From positions 2,426,609 through 2,490,608 of the forward strand of contig NC_051126.1 of NCBI RefSeq assembly GCF_014839805.1: 64,000 nt of DNA, in the 5' to 3' direction. Shown here piece after piece: positions 46,429 through 58,544 of this stretch. How positions within the stretch are numbered: the first letter of the stretch is position 1; every line of letters begins with the position of its first letter. The notes under the pieces were generated by a model. The model worked only from the letters and a program-made list of their open reading frames with translations, was not told where the DNA came from and did no database searches. The DNA is from Manduca sexta (taxonomy: Eukaryota > Arthropoda > Insecta > Lepidoptera > Sphingidae). Position numbers and translations under genes: made by a program.

Positions 46429-46670
46429 CTCTGTGGCGTAGTTGTGCGTGCCTGGTACTACCACTACTTTGGGGTCTTGAGTTCGAATCACGACTTGGGC
46501 AAGATGATATTAGGTTTTTTATCTCAGTATTAGGCCGGAGTCGGAATTGGTGCTCCATATGGCAATAGGTTCACCCCTCACATCATGGGACGAAACACAC
46601 ATGGCGAAAAGTGGGTGCCCTGGTTGCCTCTGCCTACTCTTTTGCGGTTAAATGCTTGATGTGTGAGGTG
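46429..46670 (+). repeat. tRNA-derived SINE family S2, best-preserved copy
   Basis: The head has an A-box-like TGGCGTAGTTG (near 46434) and a B-box-like GAGTTCGAATC (near 46479). The body has GGCAAGATGATATTAGG and CGAAACACACATGGCGAAAA, and the 3' part GGGTGCCCTGGTTGCCTCTG. The head-plus-body design is that of a pol III-transcribed tRNA-derived SINE. Confidence 0.75.
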
Positions 46671-48823
46671 ATTTGACGTATTAATGTACAAGTAAGAGGA
46701 ATTGTTTTAGAAAGTAAGAAAATTATTTCTTCAAAATGGTTCAAAAATGTATTGAGACGACACCACATTAGACTGGCTTCAATGCACATGGAATAAGATA
46801 TAAAACAAGCGATAAATTAGACAGTAAGTATCCTGATTCCTAATCGTCCAAAATACTTTTGAAAGAAAGGTATTGTAAAAAGATTTTCCTGGTTTCCATC
46901 AATGCTTTGACTCATTTTGTTGCCTATACAAATTATTTAAACCAATTTTTTTATATGAATTAATGATAATTTATTTAAAATAGATTATAATTACCGAAAT
47001 GTATCCGAAATTCATTGGGAAATCATCATGAGCAGCTGTACATAAAAGTAAAAAAAGAATACATTTTCACACTTCCCATTCATGACTTTATATCACTGAT
47101 TCGTTTTGTTTAATATTGTAATTAATGTGATTATGTAATTACATCCAACATTATCCCCGTTAATTTGTTGTTGAATTCATCATGTTAATTTTATTTAAAT
47201 ACTTTTTGTTTGCGGATTATTGTAATGAGTTTATAAACGATTGTTATTTTAAGTAAATTCTATTAAATTATTAAGTGGAACTTGTTTATCTATTTGTAAT
47301 TTAAAGTAGTGTATTGCTTCTAGAAAAAATTTTGAAAGTAATGTTTGCTGCTATAAGTATTCTTGACGTTTTTCATCAAGCGAGCGAATTGTTCTAATGT
47401 TACAAAGAGAATAACCATCTATTTAGAGAAAGAATTTCAAAATCAGTCTAGTAATTCCTATGACATGGGCGTAGCCAGGTACTGGTCCTGGGTTGGGGCC
47501 TCAACCCCCTCGAAATAAAGTTTATTCAACTTATAAATTTATTGATAGGTTTTAGGCGTTTTAAGACTGACGAAGCTTTTATTTTTTCAAATTACTGTAA
47601 AAGTTATTTAATGCACATATTAGTTTATTATGATTCCAGATATAAAGAATAACTTATAAATTATATGCAATTGGAGAGATCGTGATCTGTCACATTATAT
47701 TATCTAGAATATTCCAAACCACACGTTCTAATAAAGATGTGACTAGATGAATAAAGCAGCTCTCATTGGAGGCAGCGCGGTAGTATTTATGTACCAAAAA
47801 CACATTAACGGCGGTTGCATGTGTGCGATTTATTGCTACTGTTTCCTTAAAGGCACTGGCTTAGGCCGCGTTTATATTCCAGTTTTATATGATATTGTTT
47901 GGTTGGTAAATGTGTTAATTAATTTCTCTTACTGGTATATCGCTAACTCATTACTAAAAGGTCCAGTGTTAATTTTTGTATGTGTTAGAAAAATTACATT
48001 TAAAGTTATGTGGGTAAAAATTAAAAAAGACATGGTTCTCCCTCTATATTACTTCTCTCCCACTCTATATTTACTAAAAAAGACAAATAATCATGTGATA
48101 TATAATATAATTAAATTTGTAGAAAAAATATATCCTAGAACCCTGTAATAGCAAGTCCGCGATATGTTTTCGTTGTTTTTACTAAACATTGTTTCGTCTA
48201 TATTTTACAAAACTAAATTACGAAACGCGTCAGTTGCTTATATGTTTTAATCGTAACTGAACACAAATAGTAGTAATTCAACTGAATTTTAGATAGAGCA
48301 TATTATTTTTACATTTAATAATTGGATACTCAAATACATAAAATATTGGCAAGGTTAATTAACATATTAAGAATTAACGAGGTCATTAATTTCCCAATAG
48401 AGGGTTAAATTCTTAATAATTTTAAATATGTAATCATAAATTACGACGCTGGAACATTCAGCTTTGTCATTTGTCTCTTGCTAGGTTGGTAGCGGATTAC
48501 ACTATGAGCAGATTTTGTTAGTTTGTTCCTTATAATGTCTATCACTAAAATTGTTGTCCATATTCCAGCGTAAGAATTCCCAGCAAAATAAATAAAATGC
48601 TTTACCTTTTTAATAACTGCAAAGTAGTGGGAAAATAAAATTGCGTTTAAAACATCAAGGCACTATAATTTAATATTCACGCATTGTTTAATTTATTAAA
48701 TTATATCTGCATTGTGAACATAACTTTATCTCAATGGGTGCATTGTTGTTTAAATAGAAACAGGGGCGGACCAGGCAAGTAAAGATAACCGAATTTGTAT
48801 TTTTTATAACCTAATTATGTATA
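46671..48823. other. Gene-free stretch
   Basis: Includes a 133-codon open frame (47747-48148). It has no recognisable domain, AT-driven composition and no splice context, so I do not call it. 47467 onwards starts like the short element at 6171. Confidence 0.45.
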
Positions 48824-48998
48824 CTTATATTATAAAGAGGAAAGTTTGTGAGTTTGATTTCTTTTTGTTTCTATGGAACTAGTGAACTGGTTTTGAAAAT
48901 TTAATTTACAGGAAGCTAAATTGTATCCCGGTAGAATATAAAGTGGGACTTTTATCCAAGAAAATTTCTTCACGCGGCTGGAGCTGCGGGAAACAGCT
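48824..48998 (+). mobile_element. Short non-autonomous element ending GAAACAGCTAGT
   Basis: Starts TATAAAGAGGAAAGTTTGTG and ends GAGCTGCGGGAAACAGCTAG followed by T. The GC-rich, hairpin-prone 3' end with CTAG before T fits a Helitron-like terminus, but the 5' end does not clearly begin with TC. Confidence 0.5.
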
Positions 48999-50667
48999 AG
49001 TTAAATTATACGTGAAAGTATTTCAAGAGTTGTAAAGCAGAAGATATAAATTGCTTGGTAGATCACCTTATGGTTTGTCAAAACAATTCAAAGTGTTCCT
49101 AATTTTAATCTTAAAGAAAAAGAGTTTTTTCAAGCGAAAACTATTTATTCTTATTGTAATTGAAAACGAATCTGTACGTTGTCTCTGATTAGGCATTACA
49201 ATCGAGCCATTAAAAATTTAAGGAAAACTATTATTTAAAATATTATTATACAGATGGGAGGCAAAGTCCCCACCTCGGAACCTAAAGTGCGTATCTGTAC
49301 TCACTGAGTACTCGCACAAGCTATATGCGCTATTAATATAAGTTTAGTACTTTGACTGTATTACTTGACGGCCCATTTTGCTCAGGCGCCGACACTCTAC
49401 GTTAGGTAGTGGATTCGATATCATGTTTTAGTCATAACATAATATTTTGGTATTGGTCCGATATTCATACTACAGGTAAAAATTACTTCAGAAAGTGTCT
49501 TTGGAAAATTTAAACCTATAGAAATAAGGGTTATCACTTCCAAACTATGTCGCCAGTAATTATCTTCGTTGTATCCGCTGTATTCAATATATACGGTCTC
49601 TATGTGTGAAGACCGCATGATCGCTTTATCTCTCTCACACTTTTCAGAGTTTTCACAGTTATAAAAGAACCTATGGTCCAATATTTATATTCGATACCAA
49701 ATTTCAATAAAGGAACTTGGATTTTTTATAAACTTGTTATGATTCTACTACTGAATTGATTTTGATGAAATTTGACAAGGCAGCAGATAACCTGTTAAAT
49801 GTAGCTAATGTGATTTTAATCTGGAAAAGGAGTTTAGTTGATACTTTCTTACCGTCTCCAAAGCCTAAAAAATAATATTTTGTTGTCGTACGAATTACGC
49901 AATTTATTTCTCTATTTTCTGAGAATAAAAGAAGTTATAACCGTTTATCTATTTTTCCAAAATAATATTTCTGCCCATAAAAACTATATTATAAGTAGAC
50001 AATAAAAGAGACGAGAGGTCCTTTGTCCAAAATAATTGAATATTTTGCGAACCTATTGTCTGGTTAATGAAACAACTGACCCAAATAATCGATCGAACAA
50101 TAAATCATTGTTTAGTGTTTTTGCAAACAATTTTGTCTACAACATAAGTAGACCCTGGCTTATTTGATTGGAACGTACCTCTGTCTGGACCAGCATTTCC
50201 CAAATAGGTCATGAACCACGGGGGTCGCGCTGAGGAGAGTTGTTGAGCAGAGTTGTGAAATGACTAAGCGTTTAATAAACAAATATGCAGTCAAAATCCG
50301 TCAGAACTGAAGATATCATTTGAGATGTTAAAGTTTGTTTATTAAATATCTACGATATTAAGATGATGACTAACTTGGCAGTTTCTTTCAGCCTTTCTTC
50401 TTCGGGTGCTCAGCACTTATGTAGCTAGTGAAAGGCTGGTAGGTTAGCTAGGCTAGGACCCATGTCTTCGCCGGTGAGGATCGCGACACGTTATCCTTGT
50501 ATTTCCCTCTACTTGCCAGCCCGAGCTGGCTACATTGGTTTGTATCTGTATTCCTTATAAATTTAATCTGTAATTTAAAATGTCCATAGTTATATAAGTA
50601 ATTTTAAATGTTATTTAGAAATAATATTGATTATTCTAATACATTATTTTGAAGTATCATAAGTGCA
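48999..50667. other. Gene-free stretch
   Basis: AT-rich sequence, with a GC-richer patch at 50380-50540 that is not matched elsewhere in the window. No gene is seen. Confidence 0.45.
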
Positions 50668-50871
50668 ACGAACGGTGAAGGAAACCATCGTGAGGAAACC
50701 TGCACATCTGAGAAGTTCTCTATAGGAATTTCGAAGGTGTGTGAAGTCTACCAATCCGCAATAGGCCAGCGTGGTGGACTAAGGCCTAATCCCTCTCAGT
50801 AGTAGAGGAGGCCCGTGCTCAGCAGTGGGCAAGTATATAATACAGGGCTGATATTATTATTATTATTATAA
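50668..50871 (+). repeat. SINE family S1, copy 6 (5'-truncated)
   Basis: Starts at GAACGGTGAAGGAAACCATC and runs through ACTAAGGCCTAATCCCTCTC and AGTAGAGGAGGCCCGTGCTC to TATAATACAGGGCTGATATT and an ATT tail. Confidence 0.85.
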
Positions 50872-50969
50872 GTGCAACTTTGTTCACCTACGTGATAAAT
50901 AAAATATTTTATTTTTATTTTATTTTGACGTATGGCCTAGTATCGCACTTGAGAGATATATAAAGTGCC

Positions 50970-51125
50970 AGTGGCAGAGGGTGAAATTTTCCGAAAGGGT
51001 ACCTGTCACATATAGGTACTAATATGCATAAATATATGCAAATCATTCGAATGATAATTTGACATGAATTACGAAAGGGAAGCCGGAATAAATAGAGTTA
51101 TACGGACCCTTCGCCACTGCTGAGT
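50970..51125. repeat. Repeat E, uninterrupted copy
   Basis: GCCAGTGGCAGAGGGTGAAA to TTATACGGACCCTTCGCCAC. The start and end are related inverted copies (AGTGGCAGAGGGTG against CCCTTCGCCACTG), so it is probably a small inverted-repeat element. Confidence 0.6.
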
Positions 51126-51137
51126 AGCTTCACTGCA

Positions 51138-51423
51138 TAGTATAAAACAAAGTCGCTTTCTCTGTCCCTATGTGTGCTTAAATCTTTAAAACTACGCAAC
51201 GGATTTTGATGCGGTTTTTTAATAGATAGAGTGATTCAAGAGGAAGATTTATATGTATAATAATAACATTCATTAAATAGTGGAGAAATACTGTTATTTT
51301 GTTATGTTATACCCGTGCGAAGCCAGAGTGGGCCGCTATGTTTTTATATACAACGTTTACAGATTTTCTGTAGTGGATTTAGTATCAGCATTGCATCCGT
51401 GCGAAGCCGGGGCGGGTCGCTAG
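51138..51423 (+). mobile_element. Helitron-like non-autonomous element
   Basis: Begins near ATAGTATAAAACAAAGTCGC and ends in GCGAAGCCGGGGCGGGTCGC then TAG, with CTAG at 51420-51423 and T following. A related end (ACCCGTGCGAAGCCAGAGTG) occurs internally near 51310, so the 3' end is partly duplicated. No Rep/helicase gene. Confidence 0.55.
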
Positions 51424-51872
51424 TATACTTATAAAATGGCCCTAAGATATAACCTACTCAGTTTGCAGTAATTAAAAATAGATAAGGTTCTTCTATATAT
51501 TTTGTTGGTCGACGCAAAAAAACAGATTACACAGATGTAACCCTTCGGATGCAATGGAATCGCGCTCAGCGTTCATTACGGGCCCTTATTACCGCTGTAA
51601 TGTGCCGGGTGTTCCGCAAACGATTAGAGGCTTCGGACCGCTGTTTATCCTAGAGGGTTAATTAGTTCGCATTTCAAAAACGTTTGCATTTGGAGGGTTG
51701 ATGGAAATGTTTAGGAATTTAGGACTCTGTAATTACTGAGTCTTGGGTGAGTGGATGTTGCGGGTTAGATCTCGGTGCGTATTTGTTTAGACCTCAATAA
51801 ATATTTGGTTTGCGAGTTGTTGATATTGCTATCTCTTTCGTGACCGCATTAGTTACTACATATGACTACATG

Positions 51873-52220
51873 ATTGCCTTGGTGGCGTAATTGTACAAGT
51901 ATAACTACCGCGCTGAGGTCCTGGGTTCGATTCCCGGGTCGGGCCAAAATAATTGTAACTGGGTTTTTCCATCTTAAAAAATACTCAGTCGCAGCTTGGA
52001 GTCAGGAAGTTGTCGATGTGATATCCCCGTGCCTTTGAAAGCACGTAAAGCCGTTGGTCCTGCGCCTGATCTTTCTCCAGTCTAGTCGGATTGCCGTCTC
52101 ACCGGTTTATGAGAGTGAAGGAACAGAGAGTGCACCTATGTATTGCGCACACACTTGCGCACTATAATATGTCCTACTTGGCTGATCTTCGTTGAGATTG
52201 GCTGTCGTGGCCGAAATTCG
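51873..52220 (+). repeat. Composite tRNA-derived SINE with a different 3' half
   Basis: Well-preserved pol III promoter boxes: TGGCGTAATTG at 51883-51893 and GGTTCGATTCC at 51924-51934. The head resembles family S2, but from ~52020 the 3' half (GAAAGCACGTAAAGCCGTTG, GAGTGAAGGAACAGAGAG) is unlike S2 and matches the inverted fragment at 23080-23225. Confidence 0.7.
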
Positions 52221-52319
52221 GTAAGAAAGGAATCAATTATTAATACATGACGTCATGTAATAATATTGTACCTCTTTTCTGTTAATTGTACTTAACTATT
52301 TGACCGTAAAGTTTTATGC

Positions 52320-52531
52320 TTTTCATCAGTTTTGACTGTGTTTTTGTGACCACTTTTGACCAGGTTTTAGAAACATGATTTTTATCAGTTTTGATTGTGC
52401 TTTTTGTGACCACCTTTGTCCTGGTTTTAAAACTTGATTTTTATCAGTTTTGATTGTGCTTTTTGTGACCACCTTTGTCCTGGTTTTAAAACTTGATTTT
52501 TATCAGTTTTGATTGTGCTCTTTGTGATAAT
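52320..52531. repeat. 59-bp tandem repeat, ~3.5 copies
   Basis: ATCAGTTTTG recurs at 52325, 52384, 52443 and 52502, an exact 59-bp period. The units starting at 52384 and 52443 are identical; the first is diverged and the last is partial. It continues as an AT-rich non-coding block. Confidence 0.9.
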
Positions 52532-53014
52532 TTTTACATGAAATACAAAAGTCAAATACCAGGAACACGTCCTATAAGCTGAGTCACGTGGCGTGTTCAG
52601 AGTCTGCTGCACCGTGTTATGACGTGCTGACATGGCGTGTGTTGCAAGTTGTAGGCGCAATGAGGCAGTCATTTATACCCATCGAGTATTTTAATATCTG
52701 ATTTTGATCGTTGGTGGATGGTAGAGTCGATGGTCGGCATCAAACAACTAATGACGCCGAGGATCTGCTTAGGTGCATGGGAGATTTGAACCTTCATCAA
52801 TTGGAGGTGGGCTGTTACCTTTCAAAGACAGTTGCTTGAGAGGTTCGACTTTGCATCTTGCTAAAGAATATAGAGCGGTTTAAGTGGTATGGCAGTGAAA
52901 GATATAATAATATTACAGTGTTACAGTATATGCCCTTAGCTGCTAAAATATATATAAATACAACCTCTATGTTATCCGAAAATTATGCAACACAGATTCA
53001 AATAACTAAAGTAC
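52532..53014. other. Gene-free stretch
   Basis: No gene or placed repeat recognised. Confidence 0.45.
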
Positions 53015-53205
53015 ATTTTTTTATTGCTTTGAATGTCGAGACGAGCTTGCCGTGCACCTGACGATAAGCGATACGACCGTCCATAAACGATAGAAAAACC
53101 ATCCAACACCTTAAGAAAGTATTGTTTGGTATTCCACTGCGCTCGCCATCCTGAGACATGAGATGTTAAACTATTATGTCCAGCAGTTACACTGGCTATA
53201 ATGTA
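53015..53205 (+). repeat. Dispersed repeat D1, truncated copy
   Basis: TTATTGCTTTGAATGTCGAG through CATCCTGAGACATGAGATGT to ACACTGGCTATAATGTAC; the right third is missing. Confidence 0.7.
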
Positions 53206-55250
53206 CAAGATACTATATAACAAGGTTAATTTAACAATAACTAAAATCCATATTCAATACCGCGATCTCTCCTTCATTAGACCGACTTGCTCATCTCTCC
53301 GCCAGTCTCTAAAAGAAAGATCAAGTATAATACTGTCACAAAGCTCTTTAGACACCGATTTAGAGATTTCTGGCCGAAACGTGACGGAAATTCTCTATCG
53401 AGCTACACTACGTGCCACTCTTGTCATTTTGGAGAGCGTTCTCAAATATATTTTGCACGTAGTGTTACGTTAAATACTACGCTTGACTTTTCATTTCATA
53501 TTTTTCTATATAAACAAATTGATATGTTTGTGTCTTTGAAATTATTACTTTTATAAATCGAATTTAAGATTATTTTGAGATGGTCCGTCATATGTAAGGG
53601 GCTGTATGGGAGGCAACTCAGCAATATTTACAGGTTTTATTATAGTATATGTGTGTTTATTAGTCTATTATTGTTGATCGAATATATAAGTGTATTTTTT
53701 CGTAGAGTCACAAGCAAAACCTAGTTTATCGATATATATGTGAAGAAAACTTTGCACTCCTTTTTAATTACATTGCACGCACGGATGAGTGTGATTTGGC
53801 ATAAATTTATATATACAAAGAAAGCTAAACATATATATTTATATGTGCTACAAATTTATTATTTTACGGTTGAATTTCAACCATTGAACAGCCACTAGCA
53901 ATAATATTTGCAAAATAATTCTTACAACCCGCAACCATACTCGAACGAATTCAAGCCAGCAAAATAAACAATTGCTATTTAATGGTACATTCCATAATTC
54001 TTTTTCAGGCCATTCAGAAGCAAAAACTGCGATATGACGTCACAAAACACCATTTATTATGAAACCGCGCACAACGAACCAAACAACGCGAATTTATACG
54101 GACAATTAAGCTGAAATATTATATTCTCAAGAAATTTCGTTTACAATTAAGGACGTCTCGAAGAATGCCCTATTTCGCAGGGACCAAAACCATTTCGTTT
54201 GAGCAAATAAAGAGAATGGTGTTTTCTTTCTGGCAATAAAGGATTTCGGATTGTGGCTTTAATTAAATGGCTGTAATGGAAAAAAATATATTAACGTCAT
54301 CAGTTGTTGACTCAGGGATTTCGAGATCATAATATTCAATTTAAATTTCGAATCGCTTTTAAAGAATATAGTTAATTTTAAAATTAGAATCAGTATTTTT
54401 TTTTCTATTTTCGAGAGTCGAGCTATTTTTTAAATCGACTCCAAATGAGGATGATTTATCTAAGTACATCTATGGCAAGGAATAAAACTAAACAGGCTAA
54501 ACAAAAAGAAGCACATATATAAAAAAAAAATATAGTATTTTATTCGAAGATGGCCAGAAAGCATAGCCTGACCAGAAAAATAAAAAATCTTCGCCATATT
54601 GTGGTAAAATATGGAACTAATTTCTTGTACTTGCAGCTTCAACATTAAAACGAAAAAACATATATGGCGGCGTAAAACTGGTTATTATTTTCGTGTAATT
54701 TATTCATAATTCACGAATTTATGTTAAAAAATTAACATTACCAAAGAAAGAAAATAACCGCTCGCAACACGAACTCAACTTTTTACTCCACATAAAAAAG
54801 TATCATAAAAACATTTTAATGAAAGACTATTAAATGTAAAATAAAGAGTGCCTTTTAAATGTAAGAAATATGTAATTAAATTTTGAGCTCAGATTATTAG
54901 ACGCGGCCATTTGCGTTCAACGTTGAGTTATGTTCATTTATGGTTCGTTATTTTTTGAAACTGCTAAATTAGCTTATTTAATTTTTTGCTGACGGTTTTT
55001 ATCGATGTGAAATTTATCTGTAGCTCTAGGGGCGTTTTTCGCTTTAATAAATTGATGTTATTAGGCTATCGAGTGAAATGGGGATTAGGACAATTTTTTA
55101 TAAATTTTAAAGTAATTTCGTAGTAAGAATTATAGTATCTATCTAGATTTATCGCATAGAAAAGGTTAAAACGTTTCAGAGATGTCATACAATTTGCGAT
55201 CTCCCGTAGTAATTATGAAATCTGTACAAACCATTTTTCAATAAGAGTTA
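53206..55250. other. Gene-free stretch
   Basis: Two overlapping ~90-codon frames at 53201-53556 have no recognisable domains. The rest is AT-rich with no placed repeats. Confidence 0.45.
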
Positions 55251-55714
55251 TCTATATATTATATAAAAATTAATCCCTATTTCCCTTGGTCACGCCATCA
55301 TGCGTGAACGGCTGGACCGATTTCACTATTTTTTGTTGTTGTTGTGTTTGTTATTGTCAGGAGAAGATTCTTATGAATTCAAAAAATTGCGCGGAAATTA
55401 GAAAATTTGAGAAAACTTAAGGTTATAGCTTAAGGTCCATTTTTCATACATTTTGTTTCACCTTTAATCTGGGTAACTAAACAAGTATTGGCAAGTAAAG
55501 AATTTAAATTCACGTCTAGTTAGTGATTAGTTCTCGCAGTTGAAAGAAAAACGTAAAAATAATTAATATGCATGGATATTTCGGCCTTTAAAATTTAATA
55601 CGAAAATATTAATTTTATATAATTGTCAACTGTTTAAAATAGCTGTCAGCGATTGACAGAATGCGCGCTGCAAATTCATAGTTAAGACGGGACAACGTCT
55701 GTCGGGTCACCTAG
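55251..55714 (+). mobile_element. Non-autonomous Helitron-like element, complete
   Basis: A 464-bp element starting TCTATATATTATATAAAAAT directly after an A (55250) and ending GTCGGGTCACCTAG directly before a T (55715). 5'-TC, 3'-CTAG, a hairpin-prone GC-rich 3' end and insertion between A and T are Helitron hallmarks. The interior has no Rep/helicase coding sequence. Confidence 0.65.
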
Positions 55715-56049
55715 TAATACAATATATATATCACCTTATATTACTTCATACCTTTATAATTTTTTTTTAATTACCTTTTCTTATATCTTTCATTAAAGCC
55801 AATACACATAATATGAATCGGCAGACATAATTATTTATGACAAGGCTTCTTGATTACGCTTTCTAATGTAGCTACCCCTCTTTCCTCTAACGATAAGTAG
55901 GTAAAGGATTTCATTTCCTCTAGATAAGTAAAGGGTGATGTGACGCGATTAATTTATCAAAGATCCCTTATAAAATAGTCCTTAGGCACCGGGCAGACGT
56001 TATTAATTTATTGCCAAGAAACATTGATATCATGACATCGATGCTAAAC
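55715..56049. other. Gene-free stretch
   Basis: AT-rich; nothing supported. Confidence 0.45.
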
Positions 56050-56285
56050 TTGCTGGTGGTAGGATATATTGTATATCCGCCCGGATAGCGACCACTGTAC
56101 ACAAGGTGTTGAAATCCATCATATTGACGTACGTTAGTGTATCTCGTTCCGGGATCAGCCTGTGTATATCTAATTCCATCAGGCCGACATAATTGTGTCG
56201 ACGGTCGATAGGTAATCATCTCTCGTCAGTCGACATTTGTGGTCCCTACTCCACTTCAAGTGCTGTGGAGTCACTTAGCCATGCA
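56050..56285 (+). repeat. Dispersed repeat D2, copy 5 (full length)
   Basis: Starts GGTGGTAGGATATATTGTAT and passes CGACCACTGTACACAAGG, TCGTTCCGGGATCAGCCTG and the inverted-repeat part GTCGACGGTCGATAGG / CTCGTCAGTCGACA before the CCACTT end. Confidence 0.75.
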
Positions 56286-56512
56286 CGTTTATAAAAAATA
56301 CAATAAACTGCAACTGTTAGATGTTCTGTCTTAACAGTCTTTGTGTTTGGACTAGATATCGTTCTTTAAATCTTTTTGACTAACTATAAAATCTATTGAC
56401 TATCGAATACAGAGTTCTTTAATAATACTAGGTACTTTCTCGGCTCTACCTACGAAAAAGTCCCGCAAAATCTATGAAACTGGTATAGGAAAGAAAATGT
56501 AATTTTTTTTTG

Positions 56513-56540
56513 TTCAAGATTCAAGATTCAAGATTCTTTA
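56513..56540. repeat. 7-bp tandem repeat (TTCAAGA)
   Basis: About 3.5 copies of TTCAAGA followed by TTCTTTATTTG. Read in reverse it resembles a retroposon tail like that at 20585. Confidence 0.7.
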
Positions 56541-57044
56541 TTTGTTAAACATGAGTATACACACAAAGCATGCAAGTTCGTATGCATGTTTTGGAATATA
56601 TTTGAAGTGATTTAATAATCGGAGCTAAGTAGGTAGACATGAGGTCCAGTCAATCTATTCATTTGGAAATAAGCGGGAGGATGTAATTATATTTCAATTA
56701 AAATTATTTGCATTTGAATTGTCTTGCCAACCCAACAATGAAACATTAGTTGAATAATCTTTGCGTCTTACTATTTGGCACAAGTATTAAGCTGATAGCG
56801 TTTTTATTACACCATTTATATTCCCGACTATGCTTCTAGCAATTCTTATATTTGTAAAAACTTTTAATTGACCTTTCTTTAGTTATATTTACCACATTTT
56901 GTTGTGCTAGTTGTAAGTTTTCCTAAAATAAATAAAATAAAAAAATGATTGACCAGAGGAGCAACTCACTTGCCTAACATAATACGACTACTTATAAATA
57001 TTAGAAAGTCTACCTAGATTTTTAAATTACAAAGCTCTACGTGG
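56541..57044. other. Gene-free stretch
   Basis: No gene or placed repeat recognised. Confidence 0.45.
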
Positions 57045-57200
57045 CCTTGTACTGCATTGTTTACATTGAAATTTAAGGTGGTTGGCTGATTGTTAATTGC
57101 ACTGGCTAAAACGTAAAACTGGAACACAACAGCGGTCATAGACGTTGCCTGAATGCAAAAATAGACATGGCGGTAGTATCTAGGTAGACAGACCCGCGCT
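57045..57200 (+). repeat. Dispersed repeat D1, right-part copy
   Basis: GCACTGGCTAAAACG, GGAACACAACAGCGGTCA and AATAGACATGGCGGTAGTAT match the right half of D1; diverged. Confidence 0.5.
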
Positions 57201-57269
57201 AACCAGAAAAATACTAGAGTAAATTCTGTCATGTTTAATAAAATAAGTTCTACAAAAAGATTGTATCGG

Positions 57270-57480
57270 TGTGGTATGACACTGTTCTAAGGTTTTGATT
57301 CCCGGATAGAGTAAAGTGCTATTGGGTTTTCCTTCTTAGTATCATTACGAAGTCTAGGAAATTCCACAAATGTGCCTGATAAGATCATAGCCTTGCCCGA
57401 AGCGATGGAACACACGTCACTGTCAAAATTGAGTGCCCTAGTTGCACCTCTATTTCGCAATTAAAGCGTGATGTTTTTGT
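57270..57480 (+). repeat. SINE family S2, diverged copy
   Basis: A B-box-like GTTTTGATTCCCGG, then CCGAAGCGATGGAACACACG and GTGCCCTAGTTGCACCTCT; the A box is poorly kept. Confidence 0.55.
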
Positions 57481-57817
57481 GTGTTTTACACAACTCGCTT
57501 CATCTATCAACTTAACCCACAGCCATTTCTGCTTAATAGACTTATAGCAAAATTTCTCATACAATCGACGTAGTTTCTCCGCCGGCGGAAGTTATTTCAT
57601 TAAATCTCATCGGATAGTTGGTATAGCGCGCATATTCCGAATCGATCGCGGTTAGTTTCATGTCTTGGAAATTGTGTATTGGATGTTTTGGAGTCTATTG
57701 TTTCAGGCCTGAGATATCCACTTTTAGTTGCTGGTGACTGTTTTGTCATTAGGAGTGCAATAGAAACCTCTTTAGAAACGTTGTGATTTGAAACTCGATG
57801 AAATGAAAATGCGTCTA

Positions 57818-58544
57818 GTCCATTGAAATGTTACATTTTTTAGGCCTTACCTTGCGTTTTTTAGAGGACGCAATTTTATTTTTTTGAAGTGTAGGGGGGG
57901 TCAGTCTAAAGCTAAAACCAAGTTTGTGGGGTCGCCACCCTTGTCCCACGGCCGCCATCTTGGTTTGAAATGGTTTTACGATGTATCTCTTAAACTATTT
58001 ATCTGACAAAAAATTATAAACATTTTTGTTGCAAATTAAATTCTCTACAACTTTGGTCTAGTAACTTTTGTCGTAGAACTATAAATAAAAAGTTATAAGC
58101 GAAAATGTTAAGAAATTCAATGTTAAGCAATGTCCATTGCAACGTCATCAGAACGTGTGTTTATAAGGTTCATAATACGTACAACACAAACCCGCGGTTG
58201 TCGGCTTGTACGCGAATTACTGGATCCTGAATCGCTTTGGGACAGATGAAGCAATTGCTTAACATTTTTGCTTATAACTTTTTATTTATAGTTCTACGAC
58301 AAAAGTTACTAGACCAAAGTTGTAGAGAATTTAATTTGCAACAAAAATGTTTATAATTTTTTTGTTAGATAAATAGTTTAAGAGATACATCGTAAAACCA
58401 TTTCAACCCAAGATGGCGGCCGTGGGACAAGGGTGGCGACCCCACAAACTTGGCTGTAGCTTTACACTGACCCCCCCTACACTTCTAAAAAATAAAATTG
58501 CGTCCTCTAAAAAACGCAACCCCAAATGTAACTTTTCAATGGAC
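57818..58544. mobile_element. Large fold-back element M5 (727 bp) with TA target sites
   Basis: Left arm 57818-58112 and right arm 58258-58544 are inverted copies over ~290 bp with few mismatches, starting GTCCATTGAAA and ending TTTCAATGGAC. TA flanks both ends (57816-57817, 58545-58546). The 145-bp centre is non-coding. TA sites suggest mobilisation by a Tc1/mariner-type transposase; arms occupy ~80% of the element. Confidence 0.85.

Noticed and set aside
47747..48148. 133-codon open frame on the + strand
   Set aside because: No domain, signal or splice context is recognisable. The composition is that of AT-rich intergenic DNA, and an open frame of this length is expected by chance in 64 kb.
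51873..51950. Possible functional tRNA gene (A and B boxes)
   Set aside because: The boxes are present, but no acceptor-stem pairing or proper anticodon arm is seen, and the sequence continues into a SINE body.
53201..53556. Two overlapping ~90-codon frames
   Set aside because: No recognisable domains, mutually overlapping, and starting inside a D1 repeat copy.
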